DNA of 64,000 nt from Arsukibacterium sp. UBA5043 (GCA_002415085.1 DIBV01000007.1:1-64000); one strand, 5' to 3'; shown: positions 35,438 through 46,607, numbered from the stretch's first letter. Numbers and translations are program-made. The notes: generated by a model not told the origin, from the sequence alone.

Positions 35438-35989
35438 ATGCTCAGTAATTCTGCAACGCGCTATGGCATGATCAGCATTGTTTTGCACTGGTTGGTTGCT
35501 GTCACTATTTTATCACTATTTGCGCTGGGCTACTGGATGGTAGACCTGACATATTACAGTAGCTGGTACCGAACCGCGCCCTACTGGCATAAAAGTATCG
35601 GCATTTTATTATTTCTGGCAGTAGGCATCAGGTTGCTCTGGCGTCTCGCCACGCCAACACCCGCTGCCCTTTCTTCCCATACTCTGCTGGAAAAAAGAGT
35701 CAGCCGCATCACTCATGTCGCACTTTATTTCCTGACGATCCTGATCATGTTGAGCGGTTATCTGATTTCAACCGCTGATGGCAGGCCAATTGCTGTATTT
35801 ACGTGGTTTAATGTGCCTGCCCTGGGTGAGTTGTTCCCGCAACAGACTGATATTGCAGGCGCTTTTCATCAGTATCTGGCGTATGCGTTAATAGGGCTAA
35901 CGGTGTTACATGCCCTTGGTGCACTTAAACATCACTTTATTGACAAAGATACCACCCTCAAAAGAATGTTAGGGCAGTCTGCCCATTAA
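35438..35989 (+). CDS. Cytochrome b561 (CybB-like di-heme membrane protein)
   Basis: I start at ATG 35438 (183 residues) with GGGAGGG upstream; the frame opens at 35405 but lacks a site there. Four membrane helices and several conserved histidines (VLHWLV at the start, WHKSIG, ITHVALYF, FHQYLAY, LHALGALKHHF) match di-heme cytochromes b561 that move electrons between quinol and periplasmic acceptors or superoxide. The YceI gene follows after 25 bases. The pairing of b561 and YceI is common in proteobacteria and suggests a quinone-related function. Confidence 0.92.
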   Translation: MLSNSATRYGMISIVLHWLVAVTILSLFALGYWMVDLTYYSSWYRTAPYWHKSIGILLFLAVGIRLLWRLATPTPAALSSHTLLEKRVSRITHVALYFLTILIMLSGYLISTADGRPIAVFTWFNVPALGELFPQQTDIAGAFHQYLAYALIGLTVLHALGALKHHFIDKDTTLKRMLGQSAH

Positions 35990-36014
35990 CAACTCAATAT
36001 AGAACAGGAGCGTT

Positions 36015-36587
36015 ATGATGAAAAAATTGTTACTCACGGCCGCCATTGCTGCGGTATGTAGTGGTGCGGTTAATGCAGCGGACTACAAAATTGATACTGA
36101 CGGTGCTCACGCTTTTATTCAATTCAAAATCAGTCACCTTGGATATAGCTGGTTGTACGGCCGTTTCAATACGTTTAATGGTGAGTTTAGCTATGATGCT
36201 GATAAACTGGCTGAATCAGAAATAAATCTGGTGATTAACACTGCCAGTATAGATTCTAATCACGCCGAGCGTGACAAACATTTACGCAGTGCCGATTTTT
36301 TAAATGTCAGTAAGTTTCCACAAGCGACTTTTAACAGCACAAAGATCGTGGCAAAAGAAGGTGATAATTTTGATTTGCACGGTAAGCTGACGCTCAACGG
36401 TGTCACCAAAGAGGTCGTTATTGCTGCTGAGAAAATAGGTGAGGGCAGTGATCCCTGGGGTGGATACCGGGCGGGTTTTGCCGGCAGTACCTCGTTTGCT
36501 TTAAAAGATTTCGGTATCAATTATGATCTGGGACCGGCTGCATCAACCGTTTACCTGGATTTAACTGTAGAAGGCGTTCGCCAGTAA
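36015..36587 (+). CDS. YceI family periplasmic protein
   Basis: A 190-residue secreted protein with a signal peptide ending VNA-AD (about residue 22). The mature part begins [23 protein letters not shown], a YceI hallmark, and contains [15 protein letters not shown] and a C-terminal LDLTVEG strand. The family is a lipocalin-like barrel that binds long polyisoprenoids such as ubiquinone precursors. CAGGAG precedes the ATG. It is probably co-transcribed with the cytochrome b561 gene before it. Confidence 0.95.
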   Translation: MMKKLLLTAAIAAVCSGAVNAADYKIDTDGAHAFIQFKISHLGYSWLYGRFNTFNGEFSYDADKLAESEINLVINTASIDSNHAERDKHLRSADFLNVSKFPQATFNSTKIVAKEGDNFDLHGKLTLNGVTKEVVIAAEKIGEGSDPWGGYRAGFAGSTSFALKDFGINYDLGPAASTVYLDLTVEGVRQ

Positions 36588-36598
36588 GGTGTGCGTTG

Positions 36599-36641
36599 GC
36601 CAGCTGCCTGACTTTATAATATGAGATGGCAGGCAGCTGGC
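36599..36641. terminator. Terminator-like inverted repeat between convergent yceI and TPR genes
   Basis: GCCAGCTGCCTG (36599-36610) and its exact complement CAGGCAGCTGGC (36630-36641) are separated by 19 bases. No T-run follows on either strand, but the placement between two converging genes suggests transcript-end formation. Confidence 0.5.
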
Positions 36642-36669
36642 AAAATGTTACTTCTATTTATTCTAGCGG

Positions 36670-37647
36670 TTATAAGGGGCTTTTCAGCTGCACTTTCACC
36701 TGATCTTTTAAGTTCATAAAATCTTCATCTGCGCTGGTAGTATTGGCGATATCGGCAAATAACAATTCAGCCCGTCCATCACTACCTGCCAACATAAATA
36801 ATTGTACTAAACGCAATTTAGCCCAATTAAGCCTGCTCTGATCACTGTCTTTGTAATAACCAATATATTCAGACAATGCGGTAATACCGTTTAAAACATT
36901 ATCGTTAGTCAGGACAGCGAGACGGCCAACCTGATAGAGGGCATTATAACGTTGCGTAGGCTTAGTGCTAAACTCTGCTGTTTTACTATAAAGTTGCTGA
37001 GCAACAATATGAGCATCCTGCCTGGCAAGAATGCTGGCTTTGGTGGCAAGTAAATCAGGTTGATTCGGCATAGTTTTCAAATGTTTATCAATCAAGGCAA
37101 CGGCCTCACTTAAGCGTGCTTCCAGGATTAATAGCTGGATTTCAGCCAGGGCACCCTGTAATGGGTCCAGGCTGGCGAGCAATGTAGCTTGCTCTGCGGC
37201 TAATGTTTTACTGCCCCCAGCTGCAGGAGGAGCAGACTGATAAAAACTGATCAGGGCCTGTTGCGCCGGATAATTATCCGGATTTTCAGTTACCGCTCTT
37301 ACCAATAATTGCAAGCCATCCGTGGTTCGTTGGCGGGCATTAAAAATATTGCCATCAGAAGCCAGTACAATTTTATTGATCCCGGCCAGATACAGCAGCT
37401 CACTATGCTGCGGATAGTCAATGATTAACTGGTTTAGCAGAGTATTTGCTTCTTCGCGTTGGCGCAGATTAAACATGGCCTGAATATAGATAGCTGTTAA
37501 ATCGGGATTTTTTTTCAAGTCGGGTTGTTGATCAATTTCAGTGATGATTTTTCGGTATTGCGCTTGTTCATACCAGCTGTTTGCCTGCTCAGGTTCGATG
37601 GCAATAGCTGAAATACTGAACAACAAACCCATAAACGCAATTTTCAT
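36670..37647 (-). CDS. Exported tetratricopeptide-repeat protein, function unknown
   Basis: The 325-residue protein has a short signal peptide (ends about residue 17, AIA-IEP) and is otherwise helical with TPR-like units: a repeated W/LxxAxxYxxA pattern at about 23-40, 50-75, 80-100, 120-140 and 185-215. I do not recognise a named family. Such proteins act as scaffolds for envelope complexes. It lies 69 bases after yfaE on the same strand and could be a late member of the nrd transcript, though nothing ties it to nucleotide reduction. Confidence 0.75.
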   Translation of the reverse strand: MKIAFMGLLFSISAIAIEPEQANSWYEQAQYRKIITEIDQQPDLKKNPDLTAIYIQAMFNLRQREEANTLLNQLIIDYPQHSELLYLAGINKIVLASDGNIFNARQRTTDGLQLLVRAVTENPDNYPAQQALISFYQSAPPAAGGSKTLAAEQATLLASLDPLQGALAEIQLLILEARLSEAVALIDKHLKTMPNQPDLLATKASILARQDAHIVAQQLYSKTAEFSTKPTQRYNALYQVGRLAVLTNDNVLNGITALSEYIGYYKDSDQSRLNWAKLRLVQLFMLAGSDGRAELLFADIANTTSADEDFMNLKDQVKVQLKSPL

Positions 37648-37716
37648 TGAAACCCGCCTTGAAGCAAGATAAATACCGGATAAGTGTGCGATATAACGCG
37701 GTAAAATACCAGAGGT

Positions 37717-37971
37717 TCAGGGAATTTCAATTTCAATATCTGTGGTCGGAATGCTACAGCAGGGCAAAAATTCACCCTTTCGTACAAAAGCCAGCGGTTC
37801 ATGCAAATACTTAATGGTGCCGCTGAGCAGTTTGCAACGGCATGCACCACAGTAGCCTTCGCGACACTGATAGCTGATATCCTGTTTTTGCTGTTCAATG
37901 CTTTGCAAAATGGTAGGTTGGCTGCCATCAAAATTAATAGCAGCCTGGCCAATAACCGTAATCTCAGGCAT
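37717..37971 (-). CDS. yfaE: Class I ribonucleotide reductase maintenance protein YfaE (2Fe-2S ferredoxin)
   Basis: An 84-residue plant-type ferredoxin. The 2Fe-2S ligands are in YQCREGYCGACRCKLLSG (spacing C-x4-C-x2-C) plus the later Cys in LPCCS. YfaE reduces the diferric cluster of NrdB so that the tyrosyl radical can be rebuilt. The start is 6 bases after nrdB, the same arrangement as in E. coli nrdAB-yfaE. A larger overlapping frame from 38018 is a shadow. Confidence 0.95.
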   Translation of the reverse strand: MPEITVIGQAAINFDGSQPTILQSIEQQKQDISYQCREGYCGACRCKLLSGTIKYLHEPLAFVRKGEFLPCCSIPTTDIEIEIP

Positions 37972-37977
37972 GACAGA

Positions 37978-39108
37978 TTAGAGATCGAAGTCGCCGAACT
38001 CAGCACCATCAACTTCATTATCTATCTGGCCTACCAGATAAGAGCTGATTTCAGATTCCTGCGGTGCTACCTGCACATTGTCTGACACCAGCCAGGAGTT
38101 TATCCACGGAATAGGGTTTTGAGTTGTGCTAAAGCGCGCTTTTAAGCCTATTGCCTGCATCCGACTGTTGGTGATGTACTCAACATACTGGCACAAAATA
38201 TCCTTATTAAGTCCAATCATCGACCCGTCTTTAAACAAATATTGTGCCCAGTCTTTCTCTTGTTCGGCGGCTTTTAAGAAAATGGCATAAGCCTGTTCTT
38301 CACATTCTTTTGCTATGTCAGCCATTTGCGGGTCATCTTCGCCGGCAGCCATAATGTTCAGTATATGTTGGGTACCGGTCAGGTGCAGCGCTTCATCCCG
38401 GGCAATCAGTTTGATAATCTTGGCGTTACCCTCCATCAGTTCACGCTCGGCAAAAGCAAAGCTGCAGGCAAAACTGACATAAAAGCGGATAGCTTCCAGT
38501 ACATTAACCGATAACATACACAGATAAAGACGTTTCTTAAGTTCTCGCAGCGTAATACCAACGGTCTGGCCATTGATCTGATGCTCGCCCTCACCACAGC
38601 GTTGATACAGGTTAATACCATCAATCAGGCTATCGTAATAGCGGGTCACATCGTCAGCACGTTCCAGTATTTTTTCATTCAGCATAATGTCATCAAAAAC
38701 TTTATGCGGCTCTGAGGTAATATTGCGGACGATATGGGTATAGCTGCGGCTATGAATCGTTTCGCTGAAGGCCCAGGTCTCAATCCAGGTTTCCAGCTCA
38801 GGAATAGAAACAATAGGCAAAAACGCCACATTCGGAGAGCGTCCCTGAACAGAATCTAACAGGGTCTGATATTTCAGATTGCTCAGAAATATATGCTTCT
38901 CGTGGTCTGGCAGATTTTGAAAATCAATTCTATCTTTACTGACGTCAATTTCTTCAGGGCGCCAGAAAAAACTTAGCTGTTTTTCGATCAGTCTTTCAAA
39001 AATAGGGTACTTTTGCTGATCGTACCGCGACACATTGACCGCATTGCCAAAAAACATCGGCTCTTTTAGTTGATCATTAATTTCGCGATTAAAAGTGGTA
39101 TACGCCAT
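37978..39108 (-). CDS. nrdB: Ribonucleoside-diphosphate reductase 1 subunit beta
   Basis: I start at ATG 39108 (376 residues), the same length as E. coli NrdB; the frame continues to 39135 without support. Iron ligands Asp85, Glu116 and His119, and the radical Tyr123 in [11 protein letters not shown], occupy the same positions as in the enteric enzyme. The subunit holds the diferric-tyrosyl cofactor that starts radical chemistry in NrdA. It lies 74 bases after nrdA with a small hairpin between, and just before yfaE. Confidence 0.97.
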   Translation of the reverse strand: MAYTTFNREINDQLKEPMFFGNAVNVSRYDQQKYPIFERLIEKQLSFFWRPEEIDVSKDRIDFQNLPDHEKHIFLSNLKYQTLLDSVQGRSPNVAFLPIVSIPELETWIETWAFSETIHSRSYTHIVRNITSEPHKVFDDIMLNEKILERADDVTRYYDSLIDGINLYQRCGEGEHQINGQTVGITLRELKKRLYLCMLSVNVLEAIRFYVSFACSFAFAERELMEGNAKIIKLIARDEALHLTGTQHILNIMAAGEDDPQMADIAKECEEQAYAIFLKAAEQEKDWAQYLFKDGSMIGLNKDILCQYVEYITNSRMQAIGLKARFSTTQNPIPWINSWLVSDNVQVAPQESEISSYLVGQIDNEVDGAEFGDFDL

Positions 39109-39148
39109 TGCTGTAAATATCCTAACTAAACACAACCTGTTGTTATTA

Positions 39149-39168
39149 CGCTCCGGGTTAACGGAGCG
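39149..39168 (-). other. Intercistronic hairpin between nrdA and nrdB
   Basis: CGCTCCG / CGGAGCG with a 6-base loop lies in the 74-base gap. Without a T-run it is more likely a transcript-processing or attenuation element than a full terminator. Confidence 0.5.
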
Positions 39169-39182
39169 ATGACTTATCCGTG

Positions 39183-41468
39183 TTAAATTTTACAGGCACC
39201 GCCTGCACAGCCGTCGTCTTCCGGCTCAGGTTTAATATCTTCCTGCATATCTGCTGCACCATCCCGGGTGTTATGGTAGTACATGGTTTTTACACCAAGC
39301 TTGTACGCTGTTAGCAGATCTTTTAGCAATAATTTCATGGGTACCCGACCACCGTCATATTTATTCGGATCATAATTGGTATTAGCCGAAATGGTTTGGT
39401 CGACAAACTTCTGCATAATGGCAACCAGGCTCAGATAGCCATCATTGGACGGAATATCCCATAGCAACTCATACTGGTTTTTCAACCGCTCATATTCTGG
39501 GACTACCTGTTTCAAAATACCATCTTTGCTGGCTTTAATACTGATATGACCACGTGGTGGCTCAATACCGTTGGTCGCATTAGAAATTTGCGATGACGTT
39601 TCTGATGGCATTAATGCCGACAAGGTAGAGTTTCGCAGACCAAACTGCAAAATATCTTTACGCAACTGCTCCCAGTTAAGTTGCAACGGTTCCGCACAAA
39701 CTTTATCAAGATCCTTTTTATAGCTGTCGATGGGTAAAATACCTTCAGCATAGGTTGTTTCATTAAATTTAGGGCAGGGGCCTTGCTCTTGCGCCAGCTT
39801 ATTTGAGGCTTTTAGCAAGTAGTACTGGATAGCCTCAAAGGTACGGTGAGTTAAGCCGTTGGCTGAGCCATCGGAATACTTCACGCCATTTTTAGCCAGG
39901 TAATACGCATAGTTAATAACACCTACCCCCAGGGTACGGCGGCTGATTGACGCGTGGTAAGCCGCTGGAATCGGGTAGTCCTGATAATCCAGTAAGCTAT
40001 CCAGTGAGCGAACCGCTAATTCAGCTAATTCCTCAAGTTCAGAAAGCTCGGTTATGGTACCCAGGTTAAAAGCTGATAAGGTGCACAAGGCAATTTCGCC
40101 ATTTGGATCATTAACGTGTTCCAGCGGCTTGGTGGGTAATGCAATTTCCAGACACAAGTTGCTCTGGCGTACCGGTGCCAGTTTCGGGTTAAAGGGGCTG
40201 TGGGTATTGCAGTGATCAACGTTTTGCAGGTAAATACGACCCGTGCTGGCCCGCTCTTGCATAAACAATGTAAATAATTCTAACGCCTTGATCCGCTTTT
40301 TGCGAATACTGCTATCGGCTTCATATTGCACGTATAACTTATCAAATTGCTCCTGATCCTGGAAAAATGCATCGTACAGACCAGGAACATCAGAAGGGCT
40401 GAATAACGTAATGTAATCATCTTTGATTAACCGGGTATACATCAAACGGTTAAACTGCACGCCATAATCGAGATGACGAACCCGGTTTTCTTCCACACCG
40501 CGGTTATTTTTCAAAACCAGTAGCGACTCAACTTCTAAATGCCATAGCGGGAAAAACAGCGTTGCCGCACCACCACGAACGCCACCTTGCGAACAGCTTT
40601 TAACCGCAGTTTGAAAATGCTTGTAAAACGGGATACAGCCGGTATGAAACGCTTCGCCGTTGCGAATCGGGCTGCCCAGGGCGCGAATACGCCCGGCATT
40701 AATGCCGATACCGGCACGTTGCGATACATACTTAACAATGGCACTGGATGTGGCATTAATAGAGTCAAGACTGTCGCCGCACTCAATCAACACACAGGAA
40801 CTGAATTGGCGGGTTGGCGTTCGTACCCCAGACATAATCGGAGTAGGTAATGACAGTTTAAACATTGACGTGGCATCGTAAAACCGACGGACAAAGTCTA
40901 AGCGGGTGCTCTTTGGATAGTTCGCAAACAAACAGGCCGCCACCAGAATATATAAAAACTGGGCACTTTCGTAAATTTCACCGCTTACCCGGTTTTGAAC
41001 CAGATACTTACCTTCCAGTTGTTTGACTGCTGCATAACTAAAATTTAAATCACGGCTGTGATCGATAAAACTGTTAATCGTGTCCAGTTCTTCCCGGCTG
41101 TAATCAGCCAGAATATGCTGATCATAACGTTTTGCCTCTACCATTTTCACCAGCTGATCATACAGATGCGGTGGTTCAAACTGGCCGTAAGCTTTTTTGC
41201 GCAAGTGGAACACGGCTAGTCTGGCGGCAAGGTATTGATAATCCGGACTCTCTTTTGAAATCAGATCAGCTGCGGCTTTAATAATGGTTTCATGAATATC
41301 AGCAGATTTAATACCATCATAAAACTGAATATGAGATTTTAATTCAACCTGTGACACTGACACATTGTGCAGGCCTTCGGCAGCCCAGGTTATGACCCGG
41401 TGAATTTTATCTAAGTCGAGGGGTTCACGGCGTCCGTCACGTTTAGTGACAAAGAGTTTTTGCGTCAT
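39183..41468 (-). CDS. nrdA: Ribonucleoside-diphosphate reductase 1 subunit alpha
   Basis: I start at ATG 41468 (761 residues, as in E. coli); the TTG at 41489 would add seven residues. The N-terminal ATP-cone ([21 protein letters not shown]) is present, so dATP feedback should operate. Active-site cysteines are in [19 protein letters not shown] and [10 protein letters not shown]. The C-terminal CAGGACKI provides the redox pair Cys754/Cys759. It reduces ribonucleoside diphosphates aerobically. Candidate NrdR boxes lie upstream at 41557-41601. Confidence 0.97.
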   Translation of the reverse strand: MTQKLFVTKRDGRREPLDLDKIHRVITWAAEGLHNVSVSQVELKSHIQFYDGIKSADIHETIIKAAADLISKESPDYQYLAARLAVFHLRKKAYGQFEPPHLYDQLVKMVEAKRYDQHILADYSREELDTINSFIDHSRDLNFSYAAVKQLEGKYLVQNRVSGEIYESAQFLYILVAACLFANYPKSTRLDFVRRFYDATSMFKLSLPTPIMSGVRTPTRQFSSCVLIECGDSLDSINATSSAIVKYVSQRAGIGINAGRIRALGSPIRNGEAFHTGCIPFYKHFQTAVKSCSQGGVRGGAATLFFPLWHLEVESLLVLKNNRGVEENRVRHLDYGVQFNRLMYTRLIKDDYITLFSPSDVPGLYDAFFQDQEQFDKLYVQYEADSSIRKKRIKALELFTLFMQERASTGRIYLQNVDHCNTHSPFNPKLAPVRQSNLCLEIALPTKPLEHVNDPNGEIALCTLSAFNLGTITELSELEELAELAVRSLDSLLDYQDYPIPAAYHASISRRTLGVGVINYAYYLAKNGVKYSDGSANGLTHRTFEAIQYYLLKASNKLAQEQGPCPKFNETTYAEGILPIDSYKKDLDKVCAEPLQLNWEQLRKDILQFGLRNSTLSALMPSETSSQISNATNGIEPPRGHISIKASKDGILKQVVPEYERLKNQYELLWDIPSNDGYLSLVAIMQKFVDQTISANTNYDPNKYDGGRVPMKLLLKDLLTAYKLGVKTMYYHNTRDGAADMQEDIKPEPEDDGCAGGACKI

Positions 41469-41556
41469 CGCTGAAGAGTTCCGTTTCAATAGTTATTATT
41501 AACTGGCAGCCCGTTTGCGCACGGCCCATTACACGCACCTTAATGCTGCCATTTTG

Positions 41557-41601
41557 CACAACATGTAGGTGTAAATTAAAAACTGATCACAAGATAGTGT
41601 G
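41557..41601 (-). promoter_or_regulatory. Candidate tandem NrdR boxes upstream of nrdA
   Basis: CACAAGATAGTGTG (41588-41601) matches the NrdR core CACWATATATWGTG at 12 of 14 positions. A weaker relative, CACAACATGTAGGTG (41557-41571), lies about 30 bases away centre to centre. Paired boxes near 31 bases are the known NrdR arrangement for repressing ribonucleotide reductase genes when dATP is high. The weaker box has one extra base. Confidence 0.5.
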
Positions 41602-41658
41602 GATTAGGGGCTTTTGCAAGGGTAGCGTTTGTTGAAAAAAAAGCCGGTATTATTCTCT

Positions 41659-41674
41659 GTTAGTAGCTACTAAC
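41659..41674. repeat. 16-base perfect palindrome
   Basis: GTTAGTAGCTACTAAC is fully self-complementary without a spacer, as expected for a dimeric repressor site rather than a hairpin. It lies 191 bases upstream of nrdA. Confidence 0.5.
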
Positions 41675-41829
41675 CTGATAACGCCTGCCGGGGAGAATGG
41701 CAAAATGAAGCAAGCTTTTTATTGGCTATAAATTTATTTGTTCTAAGCAGCTGCTTTTAAGCTTAACTGGCTATTTGGCAGACATCAGCCCCATCGCCGA
41801 CGCCATTACCAAATGGCCAAATACGGCTA

Positions 41830-42549
41830 TCAGATTTTATCATCTGGCTTGCGAGCAACTACAAAATAGTTCACATCGAGGCCCGGCCCGGTCTTAAAGC
41901 TATTATTGAGCGGGTTAAAGTGCAACCCAGTGGCATCTACAAGTTCCAGGCCCGCCTGCTCAATATCCCGCATTAATTGCGATGGCCGGATAAACTTACT
42001 AAAGTCGTGAGTTCCTTTAGGTACCAGGCGTAATACATACTCTGCACCCACAATAGCCATGGCATAGGCTTTTACCGTTTTATTAATAGTAGAAAAAAAC
42101 AGTAAGCCACCGGGTTTGGCTAAATCTGCGCAGGCCTGCACTACTGAAGCAGGTGCCGGAACATGTTCCAGCATTTCCATACAGGTTACGATATCAAATG
42201 CAGCCGGCTGGCTTGCGGCAAACTGCTCTGCCGTACTTTGCTGATAATTGACCTCGACCACGGCTTCCAGTGCGTGCAGTCTGGCCACAGTCAGTGCATC
42301 TTCAGCCATATCAATACCGGTAACCTTTGCGCCAGTGCGCGCCAGACTCTCTGCAAGAATACCTCCGCCACAACCTACATCGACGATGGATTTGCCAAAA
42401 ACACCCCCGGCCATATCGCTGATATAGCCAAGCCGGGTGGGGTTTAACAGGTGAAGCGGTTTAAATTCTCCTTCCTGATCCCACCAGCGCGCAGCTATAT
42501 CGTTAAATTTTGCAATTTCAGCTGGATCAACATTTGTATTTTGTGTCAT
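41830..42549 (-). CDS. ubiG: UbiG, ubiquinone biosynthesis O-methyltransferase
   Basis: A 239-residue class I SAM methyltransferase (E. coli 240). N-terminal [19 protein letters not shown] is a UbiG hallmark, motif I is [15 protein letters not shown] (about 58-72), the acidic post-I residue is in GIDMAE, and EMLEHVP follows. It performs both O-methylations of ubiquinone synthesis, so the organism makes ubiquinone. It is divergent from gyrA, as in E. coli. Confidence 0.97.
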   Translation of the reverse strand: MTQNTNVDPAEIAKFNDIAARWWDQEGEFKPLHLLNPTRLGYISDMAGGVFGKSIVDVGCGGGILAESLARTGAKVTGIDMAEDALTVARLHALEAVVEVNYQQSTAEQFAASQPAAFDIVTCMEMLEHVPAPASVVQACADLAKPGGLLFFSTINKTVKAYAMAIVGAEYVLRLVPKGTHDFSKFIRPSQLMRDIEQAGLELVDATGLHFNPLNNSFKTGPGLDVNYFVVARKPDDKI

Positions 42550-42634
42550 GGTTCAGGCCTTAAAATTTTTTGCCATTATAAAGCCTTGATCTGTTTCAGC
42601 AAATAGCTGACGGCTTTTGGCAAGCATAACAGGC

Positions 42635-42663
42635 ATGGCAACTGCCATTTTATGTGGTAGAAT
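42635..42663 (+). promoter_or_regulatory. Candidate sigma-70 promoter for gyrA
   Basis: TAGAAT at 42658-42663 lies 17 bases after ATGGCA (42635-42640), which matches four of six -35 positions. It is 73 bases upstream of the gyrA start. Confidence 0.45.
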
Positions 42664-42736
42664 CCTGCGTTGTCTCGCGCTTTATAACATCGAAAAAAGC
42701 GAGTTATCTATCTGATTTAAGGGAAATTAGCGTTAT

Positions 42737-45424
42737 ATGACAGATCTGGCCAAAGAAATAGTTCCGATTAATATCGAAGAGGAATTAAAAAACTCCTACC
42801 TCGATTACGCCATGAGCGTAATTGTTGGCCGGGCTTTACCTGACGTTAGAGACGGTTTAAAGCCTGTTCACCGTCGTGTCCTGTTTGCCATGAAGGAATT
42901 AGGCAACGACTGGAATAAAGCCTATAAAAAATCTGCCCGGGTAGTGGGCGATGTTATCGGTAAATATCACCCGCATGGTGACAGTGCCGTTTACGACACC
43001 ATAGTCCGGATGGCTCAGCCGTTTTCATTGCGTTATATGCTGGTCGATGGACAGGGTAACTTTGGTTCGATTGACGGTGACTCTGCCGCTGCAATGCGTT
43101 ACACCGAAGTCCGAATGGCCAGAATTGCGCATGAATTGCTGGCAGATCTGGATAAAGAAACGGTCGATTTCGTGCCTAACTATGACGGCACAGAGCAAAT
43201 CCCGGCCGTATTGCCTACTAAGATCCCTAACTTATTAATCAACGGCTCATCCGGTATTGCCGTAGGTATGGCGACCAACATTCCACCGCACAACCTTAAT
43301 GAAGTGATTGATGGTTGTCTGGCATTAATTGCTAACCCCGATATTGAGCTGCACGAATTAATGCAGTTTATCCCGGGTCCGGATTTTCCCACTGCGGCCA
43401 TTATAAACGGCCGTAAAGGTATAGAAGAAGCCTACCGAACTGGTCGTGGCAAGGTATATATTCGCAGTAAAACCTGTATTGAAACCGACGAAAAAACCGG
43501 TCGCGAGACGATTATCGTCAACGAATTACCGTATCAGGTTAACAAAGCCCGTTTGATTGAAAAAATTGCGGAGCTGGTTAAAGAAAAACGAATTGAAGGT
43601 ATTTCTGCACTGCGCGACGAGTCTGACAAGGACGGTATGCGCATTGTCATAGAGCTGAAACGCGGCGAATCATCTGACGTAATGCTCAATCAGTTATACT
43701 CTAATACGCAAATGCAAACCGTATTCGGCATTAACATGGTAGCACTGGACGATGGCCAGCCCAAGCTACTTAGCCTAAAACAAATGCTGGAATGCTTTGT
43801 GTTACACCGCCGTGAAGTGGTTACCCGCCGCACTGTGTACGACTTGCGCAAAGCACGTGACCGCGCCCACATTTTGGAAGGCCTGGCGATTGCCCTGGCA
43901 AATATTGACGAAATCATTGAGCTGATTAAAACCTCAGCCAGCCCGGCAGAAGCCAAAGCAGGCTTGGTTGAGCGCGGTTGGCAACTTGGCGATGTCAGCG
44001 CCATGCTTGAAAGGGCAGGTAAAGATGCCGCCCGGCCTGAATGGCTGGAAGAGCATTTCGGCATCCGCGATAGTTTGTATTTCCTGACCGAACAACAAGC
44101 TCAGGCCATTCTGGACTTACGCTTACATAAGCTAACGGGCTTAGAGCATGAGAAGATCCTGGATGAATACAAACAACTGTTAGAGCTTATTGCTGAATTG
44201 CTGCATATTCTGGCTAGTCCGGAACGCTTAATGGAAGTAATTTGTGAAGAATTAGAAGCGGCCAAAGCCCAATACGGTGATGCGCGGCGCACCGATATCC
44301 AGGACAATATGCTGGATATCAATATGGAAGACTTAATTACCGAAGAAGATGTGGTGGTCACCCTGTCACACCTTGGTTATGCCAAGTATCAACCTTTGTC
44401 TGATTACGAAGCGCAGCGCCGCGGTGGTAAGGGTAAAGCTGCCACCACAGTCAAAGACGAAGACTTTGTCGATAAGCTATTAGTTGCCAGCACCCACGAC
44501 ACCATTTTATGTTTCTCAAACCGCGGGCGCCTTTATTGGATGAAGGTATATCAGTTGCCGTTGGCCAGCCGGACAGCCCGAGGAAAGCCAATTGTTAACC
44601 TGTTGCCTTTGGAGCAGGGCGAACGGATCAACGCGATTTTACCGGTTCGGGAATATGAAGAAGGTAAATACGTATTTATGGCAACCGCCAACGGTACCGT
44701 TAAGAAAACGGCGCTTACCGATTATTCACGGCCACGCTCTAACGGTATTATTGCGGTTAATCTGAACGAAGGCGATCACCTGATTGGCGTAGACATTACC
44801 GATGGTAGCAATGAAATTATGCTGTTCTCGGATGATGGTAAGGTGGTGCGCTTTACGGAAGATCAAGTTCGGGGCATGGGCCGCACGGCTACCGGTGTAC
44901 GCGGTATTCGTCTGCGGGAAGGTGGTTCAGTTGTCTCATTAATCATTCCAAAAGGGGATGGCGCCGTATTAACAGTCACCGAAAATGGTTATGGCAAACG
45001 GACATCGTTAACCGAATATCCGGCGAAGAGTCGGGCTACTCAGGGTGTGGTTTCTATCAAGGTCTCTGAGCGTAATGGTCTGGTAGTCGGTGCAGTACAG
45101 GTAAGTGAAACGGACGAAATCATGATGATTTCAAACCGTGGTACCCTGGTACGTACCCGGGTAAAAGAAGTATCTGAAGTTGGCCGTAACACCCAGGGCG
45201 TAATTCTGATCCGCACCCAGGAGCAGGAGAAAGTGGTTGGCGTAGCGAAAGTCGACGAAATTCAAGAACAGGATTTACCCCAAGATAGTGAAGATGGCAC
45301 AGGGTTAATCACGGCCGCTGCTGAAAATGCAGACTCTGCGGACACGGCAAACAGCGCTGATGTGGCAGGCCCGGATTTACAGGACAGTCAGTTAGCACAA
45401 GATAACGATCCTGAGCAGTCATAA
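42737..45424 (+). CDS. gyrA: DNA gyrase subunit A
   Basis: An 895-residue protein (E. coli 875). The breakage-reunion domain has the catalytic Tyr122 in [10 protein letters not shown]. The quinolone-resistance region reads [11 protein letters not shown] with Ser83 and Asp87, i.e. the sensitive type. The coiled coil, the C-terminal beta-pinwheel with the GyrA box QRRGGKGK (about residues 556-563) and a long acidic tail rich in Asp, Glu, Ala and Gln follow. With GyrB it introduces negative supercoils. The tail is the most variable part and explains the extra length. Confidence 0.98.
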   Translation: MTDLAKEIVPINIEEELKNSYLDYAMSVIVGRALPDVRDGLKPVHRRVLFAMKELGNDWNKAYKKSARVVGDVIGKYHPHGDSAVYDTIVRMAQPFSLRYMLVDGQGNFGSIDGDSAAAMRYTEVRMARIAHELLADLDKETVDFVPNYDGTEQIPAVLPTKIPNLLINGSSGIAVGMATNIPPHNLNEVIDGCLALIANPDIELHELMQFIPGPDFPTAAIINGRKGIEEAYRTGRGKVYIRSKTCIETDEKTGRETIIVNELPYQVNKARLIEKIAELVKEKRIEGISALRDESDKDGMRIVIELKRGESSDVMLNQLYSNTQMQTVFGINMVALDDGQPKLLSLKQMLECFVLHRREVVTRRTVYDLRKARDRAHILEGLAIALANIDEIIELIKTSASPAEAKAGLVERGWQLGDVSAMLERAGKDAARPEWLEEHFGIRDSLYFLTEQQAQAILDLRLHKLTGLEHEKILDEYKQLLELIAELLHILASPERLMEVICEELEAAKAQYGDARRTDIQDNMLDINMEDLITEEDVVVTLSHLGYAKYQPLSDYEAQRRGGKGKAATTVKDEDFVDKLLVASTHDTILCFSNRGRLYWMKVYQLPLASRTARGKPIVNLLPLEQGERINAILPVREYEEGKYVFMATANGTVKKTALTDYSRPRSNGIIAVNLNEGDHLIGVDITDGSNEIMLFSDDGKVVRFTEDQVRGMGRTATGVRGIRLREGGSVVSLIIPKGDGAVLTVTENGYGKRTSLTEYPAKSRATQGVVSIKVSERNGLVVGAVQVSETDEIMMISNRGTLVRTRVKEVSEVGRNTQGVILIRTQEQEKVVGVAKVDEIQEQDLPQDSEDGTGLITAAAENADSADTANSADVAGPDLQDSQLAQDNDPEQS

Positions 45425-45433
45425 TTCATCCGA

Positions 45434-45462
45434 AAACGGGCGCAGTAGCGCTCGTTTTTTTT
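45434..45462 (+). terminator. Rho-independent terminator of gyrA
   Basis: ACGGGCGC pairs with GCGCTCGT (one G-T pair) around loop AGTA and is followed by eight T residues. Confidence 0.9.
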
Positions 45463-45509
45463 AGCTGATTTTAAATCTTTGTCGAGAATAGAATAGAGAG
45501 CAGTAACAC

Positions 45510-46607
45510 ATGACTACCTTTAATTTTTGTGCCGGTCCGGCCATGTTACCCACGGCTGTGATGCAGCAAGCACAGCAGGAATTTATTAACTGGCAACAGC
45601 AGGGTTGCTCGGTAATGGAGGTAAGCCATCGAAGTAAAGCGTTTATTAAGGTGGCGGCTGAGGCTGAACAGGATTTACGTGATCTACTCTGTATTCCGGC
45701 TAATTATAAAGTGTTATTTATGCATGGGGGTGGCCGCGGCCAGTTCTCTGCGGTTCCGCTTAACCTGTTTAATGCCCAGGCGAATGCCGGTAACCGCAGT
45801 GCCGATTATATTATCTCTGGTGCCTGGTCAAAGGCCGCAGTAGAAGAAGGGCATAAATACGGTCAGCTGAATGTACAAGATGTGCGGGTTAAAACAGACG
45901 ATAACCTGCGTACTATTATTGACCCGACACAATGGCAACTTGACAGTAAGGCTGCTTTCATCCATTGCTGCCCGAATGAAACTGTCGATGGCGTTGAATT
46001 TACCGGATTACCCAAAACGGACGTGCCTGTCGTCGCCGATTTATCCTCCACTATTCTGTCACGGCCTATCGATGTTAGCCGCTATGGCGTGATTTATGCT
46101 GGCGCTCAGAAAAATATCGGGCCGTCAGGTTTAACATTGGCTATTGTCAGGGACGATTTATTACCTGGCGCAAATGCTGCTGTGCCAGCTGTTCTCGACT
46201 ATCGTTTAGCCGCAGATAACGACAGCATGTTTAATACTCCACCTACTTTTGCCTGGTATCTGGCAGGGTTGGTATTTAAATGGCTTAAACAGCAGGGCGG
46301 CGTTACTGAAATGGCAACGCGTAACCAAGCTAAGGCTAACTTATTATATGATTATATTGATAAAAGTGACTTCTATAGCAATGACGTCGCTAAAGCTTAT
46401 CGCTCGTGGATGAATGTGCCTTTTTTCCTGGCTGATGAGCGCTTAAATGATATGTTTGTTGAACACGCTCAGTTGCATGGCTTGCTGGCATTAAAGGGAC
46501 ACCGGATGGTTGGTGGCATGCGGGCCAGTATCTACAACGCAATGCCACTTGAGGGTGTACAAACACTGGTCAGTTTTATGCAGGAATTTGAACGGGTGAA
46601 CGGATGA
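45510..46607 (+). CDS. serC: Phosphoserine aminotransferase
   Basis: A 365-residue fold type I PLP enzyme. It starts [13 protein letters not shown], has [15 protein letters not shown] for phosphate/PLP binding, and the PLP lysine Lys201 in [12 protein letters not shown]. It acts in serine synthesis (3-phosphohydroxypyruvate to phosphoserine) and in pyridoxal phosphate synthesis. The stop overlaps the aroA start by four bases (ATGA), the conserved serC-aroA arrangement. Confidence 0.97.
   Translation: MTTFNFCAGPAMLPTAVMQQAQQEFINWQQQGCSVMEVSHRSKAFIKVAAEAEQDLRDLLCIPANYKVLFMHGGGRGQFSAVPLNLFNAQANAGNRSADYIISGAWSKAAVEEGHKYGQLNVQDVRVKTDDNLRTIIDPTQWQLDSKAAFIHCCPNETVDGVEFTGLPKTDVPVVADLSSTILSRPIDVSRYGVIYAGAQKNIGPSGLTLAIVRDDLLPGANAAVPAVLDYRLAADNDSMFNTPPTFAWYLAGLVFKWLKQQGGVTEMATRNQAKANLLYDYIDKSDFYSNDVAKAYRSWMNVPFFLADERLNDMFVEHAQLHGLLALKGHRMVGGMRASIYNAMPLEGVQTLVSFMQEFERVNG

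Larger units (their letters stand above)
41469..41829. promoter_or_regulatory. Gene-free control region between nrdA and ubiG
   Basis: This 361-base stretch has no gene. It holds the nrdA promoter region with candidate NrdR boxes, a 16-base perfect palindrome GTTAGTAGCTACTAAC (41659-41674) and a 12-base palindrome AAGCAGCTGCTT (41745-41756). The latter may help end the ubiG transcript. Confidence 0.6.

Noticed and set aside
37644-38018. 124-residue minus-strand frame over the same DNA as yfaE
   Set aside because: It is out of frame with the clear ferredoxin, has no ribosome site or recognisable motif, and would overlap nrdB and the TPR gene.
43690-44064. 124-residue minus-strand frame inside gyrA
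   Set aside because: Antisense to gyrA, serine/arginine-rich and without a start signal.
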